Shown here: in pieces, positions 38,703 to 51,411 of the stretch
Layout of the letters: each line of letters starts with the position of its first letter
Position numbering within the stretch: the stretch's first letter is position 1
Assembly (NCBI GenBank): GCA_013399695.1
Contig: VXAU01004938.1
Coordinates: forward strand, 2,943,805-3,007,804
DNA length: 64,000 nt
Source of the DNA: Formicarius rufipectus
Taxonomy: Eukaryota > Chordata > Aves > Passeriformes > Formicariidae
Reading direction: 5' to 3'
Notes under the pieces: model-generated
Seen by the model: the letters and a program-made list of their open reading frames with translations, nothing else
Database searches by the model: none
What the model was told of the DNA's origin: nothing
Program-made: the position numbers and the translations under genes

Positions 38703-41700
38703 GGAACCTGCAGTGCAGTATTGTTGTGTCTTAACAGCCCAACCTCACTCAGCACCACTAACTCACTACCGATTTTGAGGAGCAGAACTTGAGGGTTCCA
38801 TCCCTTCATGACGGGTGGCATGCAGGGGACTGACCACCATGTGGCAGTGGGCTGTGTTTCTTGAAGCTGAGCAACACTCCAGATCTTTCTCCATCACCCT
38901 CTGTGGTGAAGGGCCTGAAAACATGGATGGGGTGAGCTGGGAGAAAGGAAACAGTCCCCATCCCCTGGGAGACACTTGGCTGATCTTGTTGGCTTTGTTC
39001 TGCACAGTAGATCATCAAGCAGATGCTCCCTCCTCCAGTTCACCCACAGCCTACTCTTCTCCTTCCACTGCTGCTGTGAAGACACACTTGCAAACCAAGT
39101 TACTCTTTCATCCTTTATTGGTATTTGCTTGCATTTTTGGAGAGAGGGGTATTTGGGGGGCTTGTGTCTGGTTTTATTTGTTTACCAGTTTTGTTGTTGC
39201 TTTTGGTTTACATTTTCATTATATTCTGGATTATGTGGATTTCTTTACCCTCCTGTCCCTCAAAAAAGTGGTCATCAGCTGTGTTTCTTTCCCGGCAGCT
39301 TGTCCTCCAAATCTTTTCCTCTAAGGTTTCCTTGGCAGTTATTTATCATACCCTTCTAGGGCTGGTTCAAAGTGTTCTGCAGAAGACAGTGAGGATCCCC
39401 CTGAACAACCAGGTTGTCTCTTAAAGTTGTCTTAGTGGCTAATATCAGACTGAGAGTATCAGCCTGTGGATGAGCCAGGTCACAGGGTGCTCTTGGCTGC
39501 ACACCTGGAACAGCTGCCCCCTGACAGCATGCAGCCTGGAGGAGGCAGGCAGGCAGGAGCAGGGTATGGAGCAGAACCATTCCTCCTGCAGTCCTTTCCC
39601 CTCTGTAACACATTTCCAGATTTTCTTGTGGGCTGGCAAGAGGAAGGGAAGGAAGAGGTGAAGTGCTGGATTATGATATATAAGCACAAGAGAATAGGAC
39701 TCTCTGATGTGATGGGGAGGGCAGGATCCTTCCCAGACCTTCTTGATGACTGCTACTCACCTTCACATGGGTGGGGCTCACCAATAAAGGCTGTGCTGGT
39801 GCTCTGCCAGTGACTTATGGGATGATGATGCTCAGTCAAGCACAGGATTAACATCTTTCACTGGTACCCATGTCCTCACTCACTGTTTCTTTGTCTCCTT
39901 CTTCGTTATTTTTTTCCACTCTTCATTTTGTCCCTGTCCTCAGAAACAACATTGACTCTTTTGACTCCGCATGTGAAGTAAGAATCTGCAGTGTGGAGCA
40001 TCCCTTCTGTGATATGTTATACATTTTGAACCTGTTGTTGATAGTTAGTTTTTCTCAGTAAAGCCATTTGTTCTCCCATGATATTGTCAAATAACAGGAA
40101 CTGCTGTTTACATGCTCTCATGACCTCATTTGTTACACCTGCACACTGTGTAAGTACAAAGCAGCATTAGGGAGAGAGGTGGTTCCCTATTCATGTTTAT
40201 GGAGAGTTGATTTTAGCCTGTGACACTAACATTAATTTTTCTGGTGGCAACTCATTACTAACACATGGCAGCTGAGTCTGGCAGTTCACCTGGAAGATAA
40301 AACCTAAAGATAAAAAGAGATGAATGAGGACCAGCTCCACTGAAGTCTTAAATCTCCATACATTATAAAATTGCTGGAACAGCTGCTGGAATTGCAGTGA
40401 TGCTCATTAGTTTCAGTCACTGAGCTCTGGATCATAAAACCATGCTCTGCTTTCTGTCCCATTTGAAATGTTTTATGGCCTTTTACTTCCATTCTCTGTT
40501 GAGAGGTTAAGAGGAAGCTACACCTGAGTCACCAACACCCCACTGAGCTACTCATCACTTTGGAAACAAAAGTTAGAGCACTATAATCAGCTAAACCTCC
40601 ACAGTGAGTGACACCAGGCTGAAGTCAACTTAGTAAATGTTTTTTCCCCACTGTTTTCACTGTCTTCAGCTTTGCAGCTGAATGGACAAGAACCTCATGT
40701 GCCTGTTACAGCATTGACCATGTCACACTGGGGGGTTGATGGGATTGGAGAGTGGTGGGGGGTGGCAACATGACAGATTTCTTCCTTTCTACTCCAACCT
40801 GCTGTGCTGAGAGCAGCCAGAGGAGAGGAAGAACGTCTCTAGCTGTGAATGCATCTCTGACAATACAACCTCTGATCCTCCCTGCTAAGGTGGTTATGAA
40901 AAATGCCTGCAAAACATAACAGGCCTTTAGAGCTAAGGCCAAGGGGGAAAACCACAAGGAAGGGTGTGTGTTGTGCCCCCAACAGTGGCAAAGTAGTTTA
41001 TGGAGGAAGAAGGATGCGAAAGAGAGTGGAACAGAGGGAAAGAGCTGTGTATGGTAGGAAATCCATATGATCAGAATATGCTGAATTGGAAGTGTATCGG
41101 AGTTGGCTAAAGCCCCTAAGAATTACTGAGGTTGAACAAGTGGACATATGAAGAGGCTCAAGCCTCAGTCCTTTCTCATACAAGAATGAAAATCAGGGGG
41201 CTAGATTGTAATCTTATTCTAATTTCTAATTCTAATTCTAATTTAGTACAGGCCCAAAACAAGGCAAAAGAAAGCTGTCATTTCTGCTTTTTTTGCCGTG
41301 GACTTATCCTAATTCTAACAACAACCACTCTCTAACTCTACTGTACTGCATTTCCAAATCTACTGTTTGTTCTGCTTCTAAATATAAATGAGTGATTTTT
41401 TTTTTTAATTCACTGCATTAAAGAGCACACATTTTCAGAGAGATTAACTGAAGAGAAATCATAACGGTTTTTTTCAAAGCTTTTGTAAAGCTCAGAAGTT
41501 ACAAACAAATAGATTTACATTTTCAAGCATGGAACATGATTCTTTTTTTAATTATTGAACATACTTTCACATTTTGAAATGAGAAAATGCAACTGTTGAT
41601 TTTTTTTATTTCCAACAAAAGTACTTTACTAGGATTGAAAAAATTTGAAAGTAATTTCAGTCATCCTGGCTGTTTTGGTTTCTGCACAAAACATTTTTTG

Positions 41701-43879
41701 AGATCCCTTTATTCAGTTGTAACAGTAGTTCTGCCCCCTTCTAGAAATGCTCCCAATCTGATTACAGTAGTGGTGTGTGCAAGAAGTCATAGTATAAACC
41801 AGTTTCCCACTGCCTGTGCATAACAGAGCATACAACAAGAAGCCAAGGATGTAGAACGAGATACTGTTTTCATATGTTTATACTAAGAGCTTTCAGTCTG
41901 CTCCATGTTGTATTTGTACAACCAGCCTCTCACAACCAACCATCTCAGACTGATGGAAGTCTTTTCCTAAGATATTTTAGCATGCTGTAGTAAAGACACC
42001 ACTGGGATCACAAACTCCAATATTCCACATGTGTGTCTTCTACTAGGGCTACAGTGATCAACAGCAATAGCTGAGAACACCTGGTTAGTCAAGTACCAGA
42101 TGCTTACATGCCTTTTGGTATAATGCAGTTTGGCACTGCTGGTTAGTCAGAAGTTACTAAGCTTTGCATCAGTTGGGGATCTGGCCCTATAAGGCTCAAA
42201 CCAACTTGGTGTTCTTACTCCAAGCCTGGGCAGCTGATGGACTGTGCTTCTTCTGGACCCAGCCTGATGCCTCATGAGCTGAGAGTTGCTCTCTTAGACA
42301 CTATTCATCTATTACTACTTTTTTCTAAGATTTTGTTGAGCTATTTATTCATCAAGCAAAAAAGTGCTTAGCTCTCAATTGCTTTCTGAGACCAAATGAG
42401 TCAATCTCCTTCCCAACTACTAGATTAGCATGGTAAAAACCCACTGAACACTTCATCACAGATGTGCCAAACTGCCTGTTGGTAATCAAGGTACTCAGGT
42501 GAGATGAGTATTTTCACAGCTAGAAAGAACTTGCATTGAACATTACCAAGAATACAGTATATTAAACAGTGATGTCATAACCTTGTGTTGCATTTCTTCT
42601 GAACATAAAAAGCTGGTATTTTGCTGAATTATGACAAGTTTTTCTACTACAAAGGTAAATGAATGTCCTCAAAGTCTGTCTGATCATTCACTATTTTATC
42701 ATTCAAAAAAACAGACAGGCAACTATATTCTTTATTCAAAGCTCTGTGTAGAGTCATGGTAGAATTAGCATTTATTATCCTGACTTGAAGTTCTCTAGAA
42801 ACAAAAACCAGATGACAGAAAATTAGTTTTACATAGAAACTTGGAAGTTCTATGCTTGAAGTAAAATATGGGATCTGTGAGATCTAAAACTCATAGTCAC
42901 CAAACAGGATCCCTGCTTTGACCTTTTAGATAGTTATGGGTTTTGGTTGTTTTACATGTTGGGTTTCTTGTATAGGCAATTGATTTTAATGCCTATAAAA
43001 TATATGTCTGCAGATAAAATGTAAAACTTATGGAATGAGTTTCTAGCATAATTGTTTTTTAATATTTTTATTAAAAACTTAGATTTATAGAACACATTTT
43101 ACCCATAATCACAGAAGAATTTCCATTGTATTTTTTAAAATAGGGGCAGCAATTTTAATTCAAAGTACAAATATGAAGTAAAGCAGATTTTTACAGTATA
43201 TATTTTCTTCTTTGAAATTATGCATTATCAAGTAGCACTAATAGATGTGTTTAAAGGATGAAAAGATATCATATGAACCAGAAGAATGCCCAACTTCTGC
43301 AGTGATAATTCACCAAGGCTGGCAGAGTTTAGGCATTTCTTCTTGTTCTGAACAGTGAGGCACAAATGCTACGACTGGACTATTCATCAGATACCACAGA
43401 CCTTTTTCCCATTTACTAGAGTCCAGGGGGTAATTCAGTCTTTCCAACACTCACCTGAGGATCTTCCAAGTCCCATTTAAAATACGAGTTCCTGTGTCCC
43501 ACTTTTCTTCTTTAGGAAGGTATGAGGCAAATGAACACAGGAAATGTCCTGGGATTGCAATGACAGAATCAGAGGGCACCAAGCCCATCCTAGTGTTCCG
43601 AAGAAGAACCAGCCATGTCTATGACAAGTAGCGTTTTGCTCATTCCTAAGCCTCTGGCTTCCCCATACAGTCTATTCCAAATCCTTTTTGCCAGTAAATT
43701 ACTCAGTCTTTACTTGTAAATGATTTTTTTCCAATCCAGATCTTCCTTGTTGCTGTTTCAGATTATTATTTCCTCATCAGTGTGGAAAGCAGATAATTCA
43801 CTTTTATTTTGCAGACTCAGTCTTCTCTTCTGAAGGGTAGGTGACATACATTTGTTCATTGTTTTCTTATGGGTCTTCC
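38703..43879. other. Intergenic, mixed composition, no gene seen
   Basis: GC-richer between about 38800 and 39800, with the longest non-TRHR open frame in the window (169 codons, 38815-39324); its composition shows no domain and I do not call it a gene. A TATATAAG sequence (about 39678) followed by AATAAA (about 39782) resembles LTR spacing but I cannot identify a family. The remainder, notably 42500-43300, is AT-rich. Confidence 0.5.
41205..41244. repeat. Short (TTCTAA)n repeat
   Basis: Three to five imperfect TTCTAA/TTCTAATT units in tandem. A similar TCCTAATTCTAAC piece recurs about 70 bp later (near 41307). A low-complexity array without evident function. Confidence 0.75.
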
Positions 43880-44225
43880 TGTCGTAGATCTCTCCTCTAG
43901 CTCTTCTCTGAGTTGTACCTACATCTCGAAAAGTGCCACTCAAAACTGGACACAGTCCAGCAAGGGATGAGTTCATAGATAGTGTTGGAGATGCTCCTGC
44001 TGATACATTCCAGATGAAAGTTTGATTTCACACCAGCTACTCATTAGCCCTTTGTACTGATGGATGCATGACTTGGAATCAGATGAGCTGCTTCTACAGA
44101 ATTGTTCCTCTTCCAGTTATTCCTCATTGGTTTTGTGTACTTGCCAAAGTGTATCACATTGTGTTTGTCCGCAGTGAACTGCACCCCCTCTTTCTTCAGA
44201 TCACTGTTATGATTTTGACTTAGCT
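43880..44225 (-). mobile_element. Ancient CR1/L3-like LINE relic
   Basis: Heavily diverged antisense sequence with scattered matches to old amniote CR1/L3 elements: AACTGGACACAGTCCAGCA (about 43943), GAATTGTTCCTCTTCCAGTTATTCCTCATTGG (about 44100-44130), and the following stretch of TGTGTACTTGCCAAAGTGTATCACATTGTG type. The order and spacing fit a LINE 3' portion, but the copy is much older than the other CR1 pieces here. Similarity may begin as early as about 43560. Edges are uncertain. Confidence 0.5.
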
Positions 44226-47059
44226 GACACTCCCTTAAGAAGGAAAGTAGAAGTGAATGCAAATAATTCAGTAAATTTAAAAAAGAAAAAAAATCATAAA
44301 AGCAGTTTTTTTAATTTTGTGGGGTTTTTTTTTTCCAGAAAATTAAGTTAAAGATTCCTTATTACTTGCCTTGAGTCAACACCAGTTCAAGACAGAGATT
44401 AAAAGAAAATCAAAGTTATACAGCAAAACTCATTTTTGAAACAGGATTTGTACTCTCATGGAGATTAAAAGCCCCTACATCAAATAGAATGTCAGATACA
44501 GGTAAGAATGTAAGACTCCGACTCATCCAAAGCTCTAAATTAGGCACTTGTGGAAAATCTACTCTGGATTTTAGCAGTGCTTCAGTGTTCTCCAGTGACA
44601 AGCAATGAAAAATTACTTAGAAAGAAGGAACTCTGCCTTTTGTAATGAGATTTATCTCATGGAAGAGGTGTTTGGTCCCCTCATAATTGTTCATAAAAGG
44701 CTTTACCAGGTGCAGATTTCTCCCACAAACCAAACATTTATCTACTAGCTCGCTGCGCCAGCACAAAACCACAGTTATGTGGTGCAGCAGATGTAGGAGG
44801 ATAAATTCTAGTTGACCACAGTTGCTACATTATTTTACCATGTCAAGTGCAAAACCCAAACACATTTGGAACTGATCACGTCAGTAGCTACTTTCGAACT
44901 TTAAAAGCCAGCCTCTGGATGATACTGAAATTATTACTGATGGTGGCTTTTATTCTCTACAAACTGCATCCTTGGAAATATTTGTACAACAGTAAGTGCT
45001 CAGCATTCTGTTGGAGGTGGACAGAGAGTAAAGATTCCAATGTAGCTGTGATTTTTTTTTATGAACCCTGAGTATAGACAGGTAATAGAGTATGAAATTG
45101 TGGAGTCATTTTTCAAAACATAAGAGGCCAGATGGGAAAGTGGTCTGAGTTAGAGAAGCAGAATTAAGAAAAATTTGTAACTATTGGGTTAACTGCTTAT
45201 AGTGATTCACTGTTCCATCTCAGTGTGTGCTTAAAGTTATGAGACAGTTTGTTATGGGTTTTTTGTGACTCAAGTGAGTAGAGACATTTTAATTGAGACA
45301 AATCAGAAAAAAATTGGACAAGAATACTGTTGGCTAAGCAATACATAGCACAGGTGGTATCAACATGATGCCTTCCACTCCCTCCTACCCATAGGGTTGC
45401 ACCAACATAAATGCATTAGAAAAACTCAGCACATTTCTGTGTCTTGTTTTTCAAGTTATTGTTGTTGACTTGCTAACTGCATCTGTCCTCATTAGTACAT
45501 GCAATGCCAACTGATGCCTGGATCAACAGGTATGGGTATAAAATGGAGTAACATACACAGTAAAAGTTTCACAGTGATCTAGGGTCCATCTGCTGTCAAA
45601 ATTTCTCTGGCACAGCTGTTGGGCTTGCATATATTCATGCTGAACTGCTTTTGTAACTAGCCAGAGTATTTTGACAATTACATTTACACCAGGCATTTTT
45701 ATTGCACAGAACAAACATTTCCAGTCTTGAAATTCCTACTGCGATTACTGACAGTTTTACAGAAATATTGGAGGCTGGGGAAGTACTGTATGGAGAGGAA
45801 AGGGAAATGTTTCATATAGGATGTTAATACTGTCAAAATCCTCTGAATGCCTTCTGTAGATATACTTCCCTATAGCCATATAGTGGCAACTCCCTATCTC
45901 TTTCGCTGCCAGAATGCAACACTTGATAAAAAGCCATAAAAAGTGATTGAGACAAGGTGGTCTATCCCATCTCTGACACAGGTCAGTAGCACAATACAGA
46001 GGAATGAGTCAAGTATGAGATATTATGTCTTGCACATCTTCCAGACCTTCAATATTCACTTCAAAGTCACTGGGCCTTTTAAATATTCCACAGCTTCTCT
46101 GCATCCCATGCCCTCAGCCATTCCTTCTTGCACTGCCAATACTTACATACTGTCAGATATTCTTCTTGTGTGTATTTTGTTGAATCCTTCCTGAAAAAAG
46201 AGCAAACACCGTTGCCCTAAAAGGAATAAAAAGAGGGATTTTAAGGCAAATTTACTCCTTAAACTTCTAGAGTTTAAAAAAATCATAAACGGAGGGACTG
46301 TGGTGGGAAGTTGACAAGGGCACTTTCACAGAGCCCAGCAGAAAGTCTGCTATACTATTTCATTCACTGAGACATTTATACTGCCAGCAAGTCAGACAGG
46401 AAAGAGCTGCATTCATCTCCAGGTGCAGCTGGGTTACTGCATCTGTAGGTTTCATCTGCATGGCTCAAAGCAATTATTTCCACCAATCTTTATTTCCACA
46501 ATCTTTGGTTTTACACAACCTGACTGACCATGGAGGAATTTATTCATCCAGGGGAGACTCTTCTTTGAGCAAATGGTGGTGGACTAGTAACACTCTGTGT
46601 GTTGTGTGTGCATGCACGTGTATGTGACTTATCTCATTAAGAAGCAATTTATGCTGTGATGGTTTTATTGTTGCTGTGCTACAATTCAGAAAAGAGCTGA
46701 AAGGGATTGGGAGTGATGACAGCACTAGCAGTAGTGGTTTTGAAAAGAATTGTCTATAAACTAAAAAAACCCCACATTTTCTTTCCTGTAATTTTCAAAC
46801 GCTGGGATGTGTTTCTTTGTAAGCCCTGAAGGGATTCTTACAGCCCCCTGCAAAGTAGGAGCCAAACGTAAATTACCATTACTTTCATAAGGACAGGGAC
46901 ACGGAGAAGTCAGAATTTTAGAAACGGGTGTAATTTTACTGCCAGTCATCTCTCCTTTGTCTGCTCCTGTGGATCAATATGATCAATAAGTAAGACAGCA
47001 GAGAGGGGAAAGCGGAGTGAAGCAGAAAACCCGTGGACTTTACAGATCTCTCTCTTTTC
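44226..47059. other. TRHR upstream flank, no exon seen
   Basis: AT-rich sequence immediately upstream of the CpG-rich patch. Apart from the alternating TG tract at 46596-46626 I can name nothing. A noncoding TRHR first exon could be hidden here, but sequence alone does not show one. Confidence 0.5.
46596..46626. repeat. Alternating TG/CA tract upstream of TRHR
   Basis: About 31 bp of nearly alternating purine-pyrimidine sequence (TGTGTG, GTGTGCATGCACGTGTATGTG). It lies about 0.9 kb before the TRHR start codon. Such sequence can adopt Z-form; any regulatory role is speculative. Confidence 0.7.
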
Positions 47060-47175
47060 ACCTCCTGCTGCTGTCTCCACCCTCGGCGCTTTGTGACTCC
47101 TCCTGGCCGGCGCTGATGCTGCGCTGCCCGGAGTGGATCGGCTCAGCCCCGTGCGGAGCTCGGCAGCTTGCAGGG
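47060..47175 (+). promoter_or_regulatory. CpG-rich patch, likely TRHR promoter or 5' leader
   Basis: A GC-rich stretch, with about ten CpG dinucleotides in roughly 90 bp (47080-47170), lies 350-450 bp upstream of the TRHR start codon in otherwise AT-rich sequence. It is the natural candidate for the promoter or first-exon region. I see no convincing TATA box close to it. Mammalian TRHR has an additional noncoding first exon, so the true transcription start could lie further upstream. The assignment rests on composition and position only. Confidence 0.5.
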
Positions 47176-47384
47176 GAGGAGGGCTCTGCTTTCCCTGCCA
47201 CTGCAAGGAGGAGACTCCCACCCCTACAAGCTCGTTTTCATGAATGCCTCAAAGCGGCTATGAGAAAACAGCCTTTAACCTGTGCAAATGAGCCGGAGCC
47301 TTAGAGGGATTAACTCGTCTGGTAGTTGAATTTGTAAAGACTGAAAGTCCAGGTGCTCTCGGGGAAGTGGAGGACAATACAGGA

Positions 47385-47396
47385 ATGGGACTGTGA
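47385..47396 (+). other. Upstream minimal ORF in the inferred TRHR leader
   Basis: A three-codon frame (ATG GGA CTG TGA) starts with G at -3 and G at +4, a strong initiation context. It ends 128 nt before the TRHR start. If it lies in the mature 5' UTR it would act as a minimal start-stop-like upstream ORF. Its presence in the transcript is inferred. Confidence 0.45.
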
Positions 47397-47400
47397 CTGC

Positions 47401-47598
47401 ATGGAGAATGTGCTTTGGAGTTGCAGCTCACCCACACTCTGCGCTGTTCACCCTTTCCGAGGGGATCATGGAGAACAAGTGCTGAGATCGAGTGCTGGGC
47501 AGAAGCAGCAGTGGGCTGGTGAAGATGGAGAATGGCACAGGGGACAAGCAGAACCAAACCGTGCTGCCACTATCGAGCCAGGAAATCATTACAGTTGA
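47401..47598 (+). other. Upstream ORF overlapping the TRHR start codon
   Basis: ATG at 47401 opens a 65-codon frame that runs past the receptor start at 47525 and stops at TGA 47596-47598, in a different frame from TRHR. Its start context is mediocre (T at -3, G at +4). The peptide resembles no known family, and its second half is simply the out-of-frame receptor sequence. If transcribed in the leader it would be expected to reduce receptor translation, with leaky scanning allowing TRHR expression. Confidence 0.4.
47408..47485 (+). other. Upstream ORF in the TRHR frame, terminated before the start codon
   Basis: ATG at 47408 (A at -3, T at +4) opens 25 codons in the same frame as TRHR but stops at TGA 47483-47485, 39 nt before the receptor start. 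It shows that the receptor has no longer N-terminus. Whether it is translated is unknown. Confidence 0.4.
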
Positions 47599-48319
47599 AT
47601 ACCAAGTGGTTACCATCCTCTTGGTCCTCCTCATCTGTGGACTGGGCATTGTGGGCAACATCATGGTGGTTTTGGTAGTCCTCAGAACCAAGCACATGAG
47701 AACTCCCACTAACTGCTATCTGGTGAGTCTGGCTGTGGCAGATCTCATGGTGCTTGTGGCTGCAGGACTACCCAATATTACAGAAAGCCTGTATAGATCC
47801 TGGGTGTATGGCTATGTGGGCTGTCTCTGCATCACTTATTTCCAGTACCTGGGGATAAATGCTTCTTCTTTTTCCATTGCTGCCTTCACCATTGAGCGAT
47901 ACATAGCCATCTGCCACCCAATCAAAGCCCAATTCCTATGTACTTTTTCAAGAGCAAAAAAGATCATTATTTTTGTCTGGGCTTTCACCTCTATATACTG
48001 TATGCTCTGGTTTTTCTTGCTGGACATTAACACAGTTGCCTACAAAGAGACTACTGTTGTGTCCTGTGGCTACAAGGTGTCCAGGAGCTATTATTCTCCT
48101 ATCTACATGATGGACTTTGGTATATTTTATGTTATGCCAATGGTATTGGCGACTGTCCTCTATGGGCTGATTGCTAGAATACTGTTCCTGAACCCCATCC
48201 CTTCGGACCCAAAAGAAAACTCTAAGACGTGGAGGAATGATGTGTCCCATGAGAGCAAGCCTGTGAATTCCAAGATGACTAACAGGAGTTTCAATAGCAC
48301 TATTGCTTCTCGAAGGCAG
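47525..48319 (+). CDS. TRHR: Thyrotropin-releasing hormone receptor, coding exon 1 (residues 1-265)
   Basis: Class A (rhodopsin-like) GPCR that binds the tripeptide TRH at the plasma membrane; the family couples through Gq/11 to phospholipase C. This exon encodes the N-terminus, TM1 (about 29-52), TM2 (62-81), TM3 (98-121), TM4 (145-166), TM5 (193-217) and most of intracellular loop 3. Visible motifs are N-glycosylation sequons at N3 and N10, Asp73 in TM2, the Cys100/Cys181 extracellular pair, Tyr108 and Asn112 (equivalent to the TRH contacts Tyr106 and Asn110 of the human receptor), and ERY at 124-126. The start ATG has A at -3 and G at +4, and an in-frame TGA at 47483-47485 blocks any upstream start. 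The exon ends after Gln265 at a GT donor (48320-48321), phase 0. This is the family's known intron position just before TM6. I am confident of identity and boundaries. Confidence 0.97.
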
Positions 48320-51300
48320 GTAGGAACAGTAGTTTGAAATGTCTTTCTGAAATGTAAACCACACTTGTTTTAGAGTTCACTATTCTGAAGCTGTGGAAAG
48401 AAGTAAAATATATTCTCCTTTTTTGCTAAGTAGTCAAGTTGAAATTCTGTGGTATGTATACACATATAGACAAATGTGTATTTTTTCTCACCTCTTCATT
48501 GTTACCTACTGCAAGGGCAGAAAAAGAAACAATATTTTATTTCCTATACAAAATAAACACAATTAGGAAATATCAGTTAAGAATGAAACATTTTTAACTA
48601 TAGTTTCTTTCTATTACAGTCTGTTAGTAATCTTGAGAGATACACAAAATTACTCAAGTTATATTTGGAATCTGAAGAGAAGGAACTAGCCTGGGAGTTT
48701 AGAAGACTTGAGGTTTGGTCCCAGTTATGGCACTATGTCACTCCACAAATGCAGTGAAGTTTTTACTTTTCCTGTCTCTAACTCATATGAAAAGTCTGTT
48801 TAAGGACATCTATATAGAAATGTGTTTTATAAACGCTAAGTATCTTTGTTATTCTGTCCCTCATAAAATACTTTTATATATTTATGTCTCAAAATTGAGG
48901 CATAAGTTTGACTAGCTTCTTTTTATATTGTTAAATATGTATGCTGTCCTGTGCAATAATACCAGGTAGAATATAGTTAGCAGATGAATGCCTGTGTATT
49001 TGCAGTGAACCACGCTGCCTCCCACTCACGCAGCAGGTAGCACAGCCAATGTGATGGTAAAAAACACAGGGTGCATCCCTCACAGCTGGCTCTGGGGAGC
49101 AGGTTCCAGCCCAGTCAGGCAGCTCAGTGTGAGTGCTGGGAAGCAGTGCTCCATGCTGAGTACCTTGGCACCCCAGTGGGTCGCTTCCCCAAGCTTCTAC
49201 CTCCTTGCACTGTACAGCTCCTTCAGGAAATAAGGCTGAACTGTGCACCCACTCAGACAAGATGAGTTCCCCCTTCGGTGATGGTTTGAACTTTATATTA
49301 TTCTTATTATTTCTAGATTGCAACTGTTTAATGGGAGGGTCCATGTTTCTTATTATGGAGATGGCACAGACCACAAAAGTTAACTGAGCTCCCTGCTAGA
49401 GCACTGAGTGTTGCAGAGCACTTTGAAATGCACAGCAGAAACATATGGGCTAGGTTATATTTAATTAAGTTGCCAATTATAGTTAATAGTCAAATAAGAA
49501 CAGTTTATGTTGTTTTTCTTTGTCGATTACTTAGTAGAAGATACTCTGATCATCAGGCTCTCAATATCACTTTAGTATATGTACTTGATTACATGTGCAT
49601 CACTTTAAAAACAGGCATTTTTTACGTTGAACGTTGCTGAGTATGGATACTGTTATATTATGAAACTGAAAAGTGAAGACTGTAATGTGATATCTTTTAT
49701 GTCTTGTAAAGACAGTAAGACTTTTTCTAAAAACCTAAGTAACCTGATGACTTAAAGTAGCCTCATTATGTGTAAAACCTGCATTTGCATATAGTATGGC
49801 ATGGGAAGCAAACAAAGGGTGGTGTGACATTATTATTAGGTTTTGTTTGTTTGTTTGTTTATATATAGATATAGATGATATAGATAGCCAGAGGTGTAAA
49901 ATTGGAAAAAGACAAGTCCATATACAAAACAATCTAGTATCTCAACAATTAGTAAGACATAAAAGCATAAAAGTGAAAATTTCCGGTTGTGCTGGCAAAG
50001 GCAGGGTGTAGCTGTCAGTATAGTTGTCTATCACAGTATGAACACCGAATGAGCACTGAATATTTGCAGGTAGATTTCACACTTTCCTCAGAGGAATTCC
50101 TCCTTTCCTTTCCTCAGATGTCAAGGGGACCTGAGGAAGCCTTATAAACCAAACGTGTTGGTTTGTACTTGAGATGGGACCCAGCTCACTTAACATCATG
50201 CGTATTTCACAAAGTTAGTTGCTTAGTCCAATCAAATCATCATCATGGTCAGCTGTAACAGGTAAATTATCTTCTAGAGGAAGTCCTCTCTTAGACAGTG
50301 GTGCAGTCTGCAATGACCTGCTACCCTGAGAAATCCTTCTGTTCGCTTACAGCAGAGCAAGCACAGATTCCAGCTTGAAACGTAAGATACGTTTTGTAAG
50401 ACTTACATGAAATCCTCAATCCTATTGCTTGGTTTCACTTGAGGTATTAGTAGATCAATACCTTAATCCTTCTTTTATTTAATCTGCCTCTTCATTGCAC
50501 AACGTCCTTTTTATTACAAGATTGTGGACTGGAATATACAATCCTGGTGCCTTGTAAAGATCACCACCAAGCACAAAAAGAAAGATATTATTATATGTCT
50601 TTGAAACACCAGAGTGATTATCACTTTTATCTATCAATGTAAGAAAGATTATTGTTCAAAGGAGAAGGAAGCAACTATCACACTGTGAGTACCATCGTAA
50701 TGAAAATGTCTGATAGAAGCACTTGGAATGACAAGCTTTTGGAGTAGCAAGGAAAAGTAGAACAGTTCAGAATTAAAATATTTGGAATCTATTTAGTAAA
50801 ATACATTTTAAATATTTTTAGAACATTCTCAGAAATAAAAAGATAGGGTTTGAAGAATGTTTATATTCAACCAGCGTATAAAGCACTTTGTTATCATTTA
50901 AACTACACTTAAAAGTTGGAATAAACTAGATTTTCTCAGAGTCTTTTTATGATCTTTTCAATCTCCCTAACTAAGAATAATTTATACTCTGAGCACAGGA
51001 TATGCAGCACACATCCACGAGAAAAGAGCAATCAATGTATTCTTCCCTTCACCTGAGCAATGAATGAAGATGCTAATGCTGCTGCTTTCAGTGAGCTTTG
51101 GTGTATCTTTATGGGTAATAAAAGTATATTCTTTAGAAGTTTGTTCTCTTAGCACTCCAGTGGTGTCAAGTCCCCCTCCCAAATGATGCTTAGTTCTGAT
51201 TCATATGAAGGGATTTGAAAAAAGATAAGGCAGTTTACTTAAATAAAGTGGACTGATATTTACTCTAAACTATTTCTGTGCAGCCCCATGAATCCCAATA

Positions 51301-51411
51301 AAGATTTTTGGTGTGGATAAGAAAGCAGCTTGAGCCTAACTCATGTATTTAGATGCTGGGTCACTTGTAAAGCAAATTCAGGTGAGGTAAGAGTCCAAGG
51401 CATGCTTGCAA

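Noticed and set aside
38815..39324. 169-codon open frame, the longest outside TRHR
   Set aside because: There is no recognisable domain, other long frames overlap it on both strands, and the composition resembles noncoding sequence next to a CR1 fragment.
39385..39815. TATATAAG followed about 100 bp later by AATAAA, an LTR-like layout
   Set aside because: I could not match the sequence to any LTR family or define TG/CA edges, so it is not called as a mobile element.
41205..41330. TTCTAA repeats as an interstitial telomere sequence
   Set aside because: The unit is not TTAGGG/CCCTAA; it is a simple AT-rich microsatellite.
47428..48364. Antisense open frames across TRHR exon 1
   Set aside because: They are mirror frames of a conserved coding exon, have no family resemblance and no splice or promoter context.
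48931..49374. 147-codon antisense open frame inside the TRHR intron
   Set aside because: No recognisable domain or exon structure; several + strand frames overlap it.
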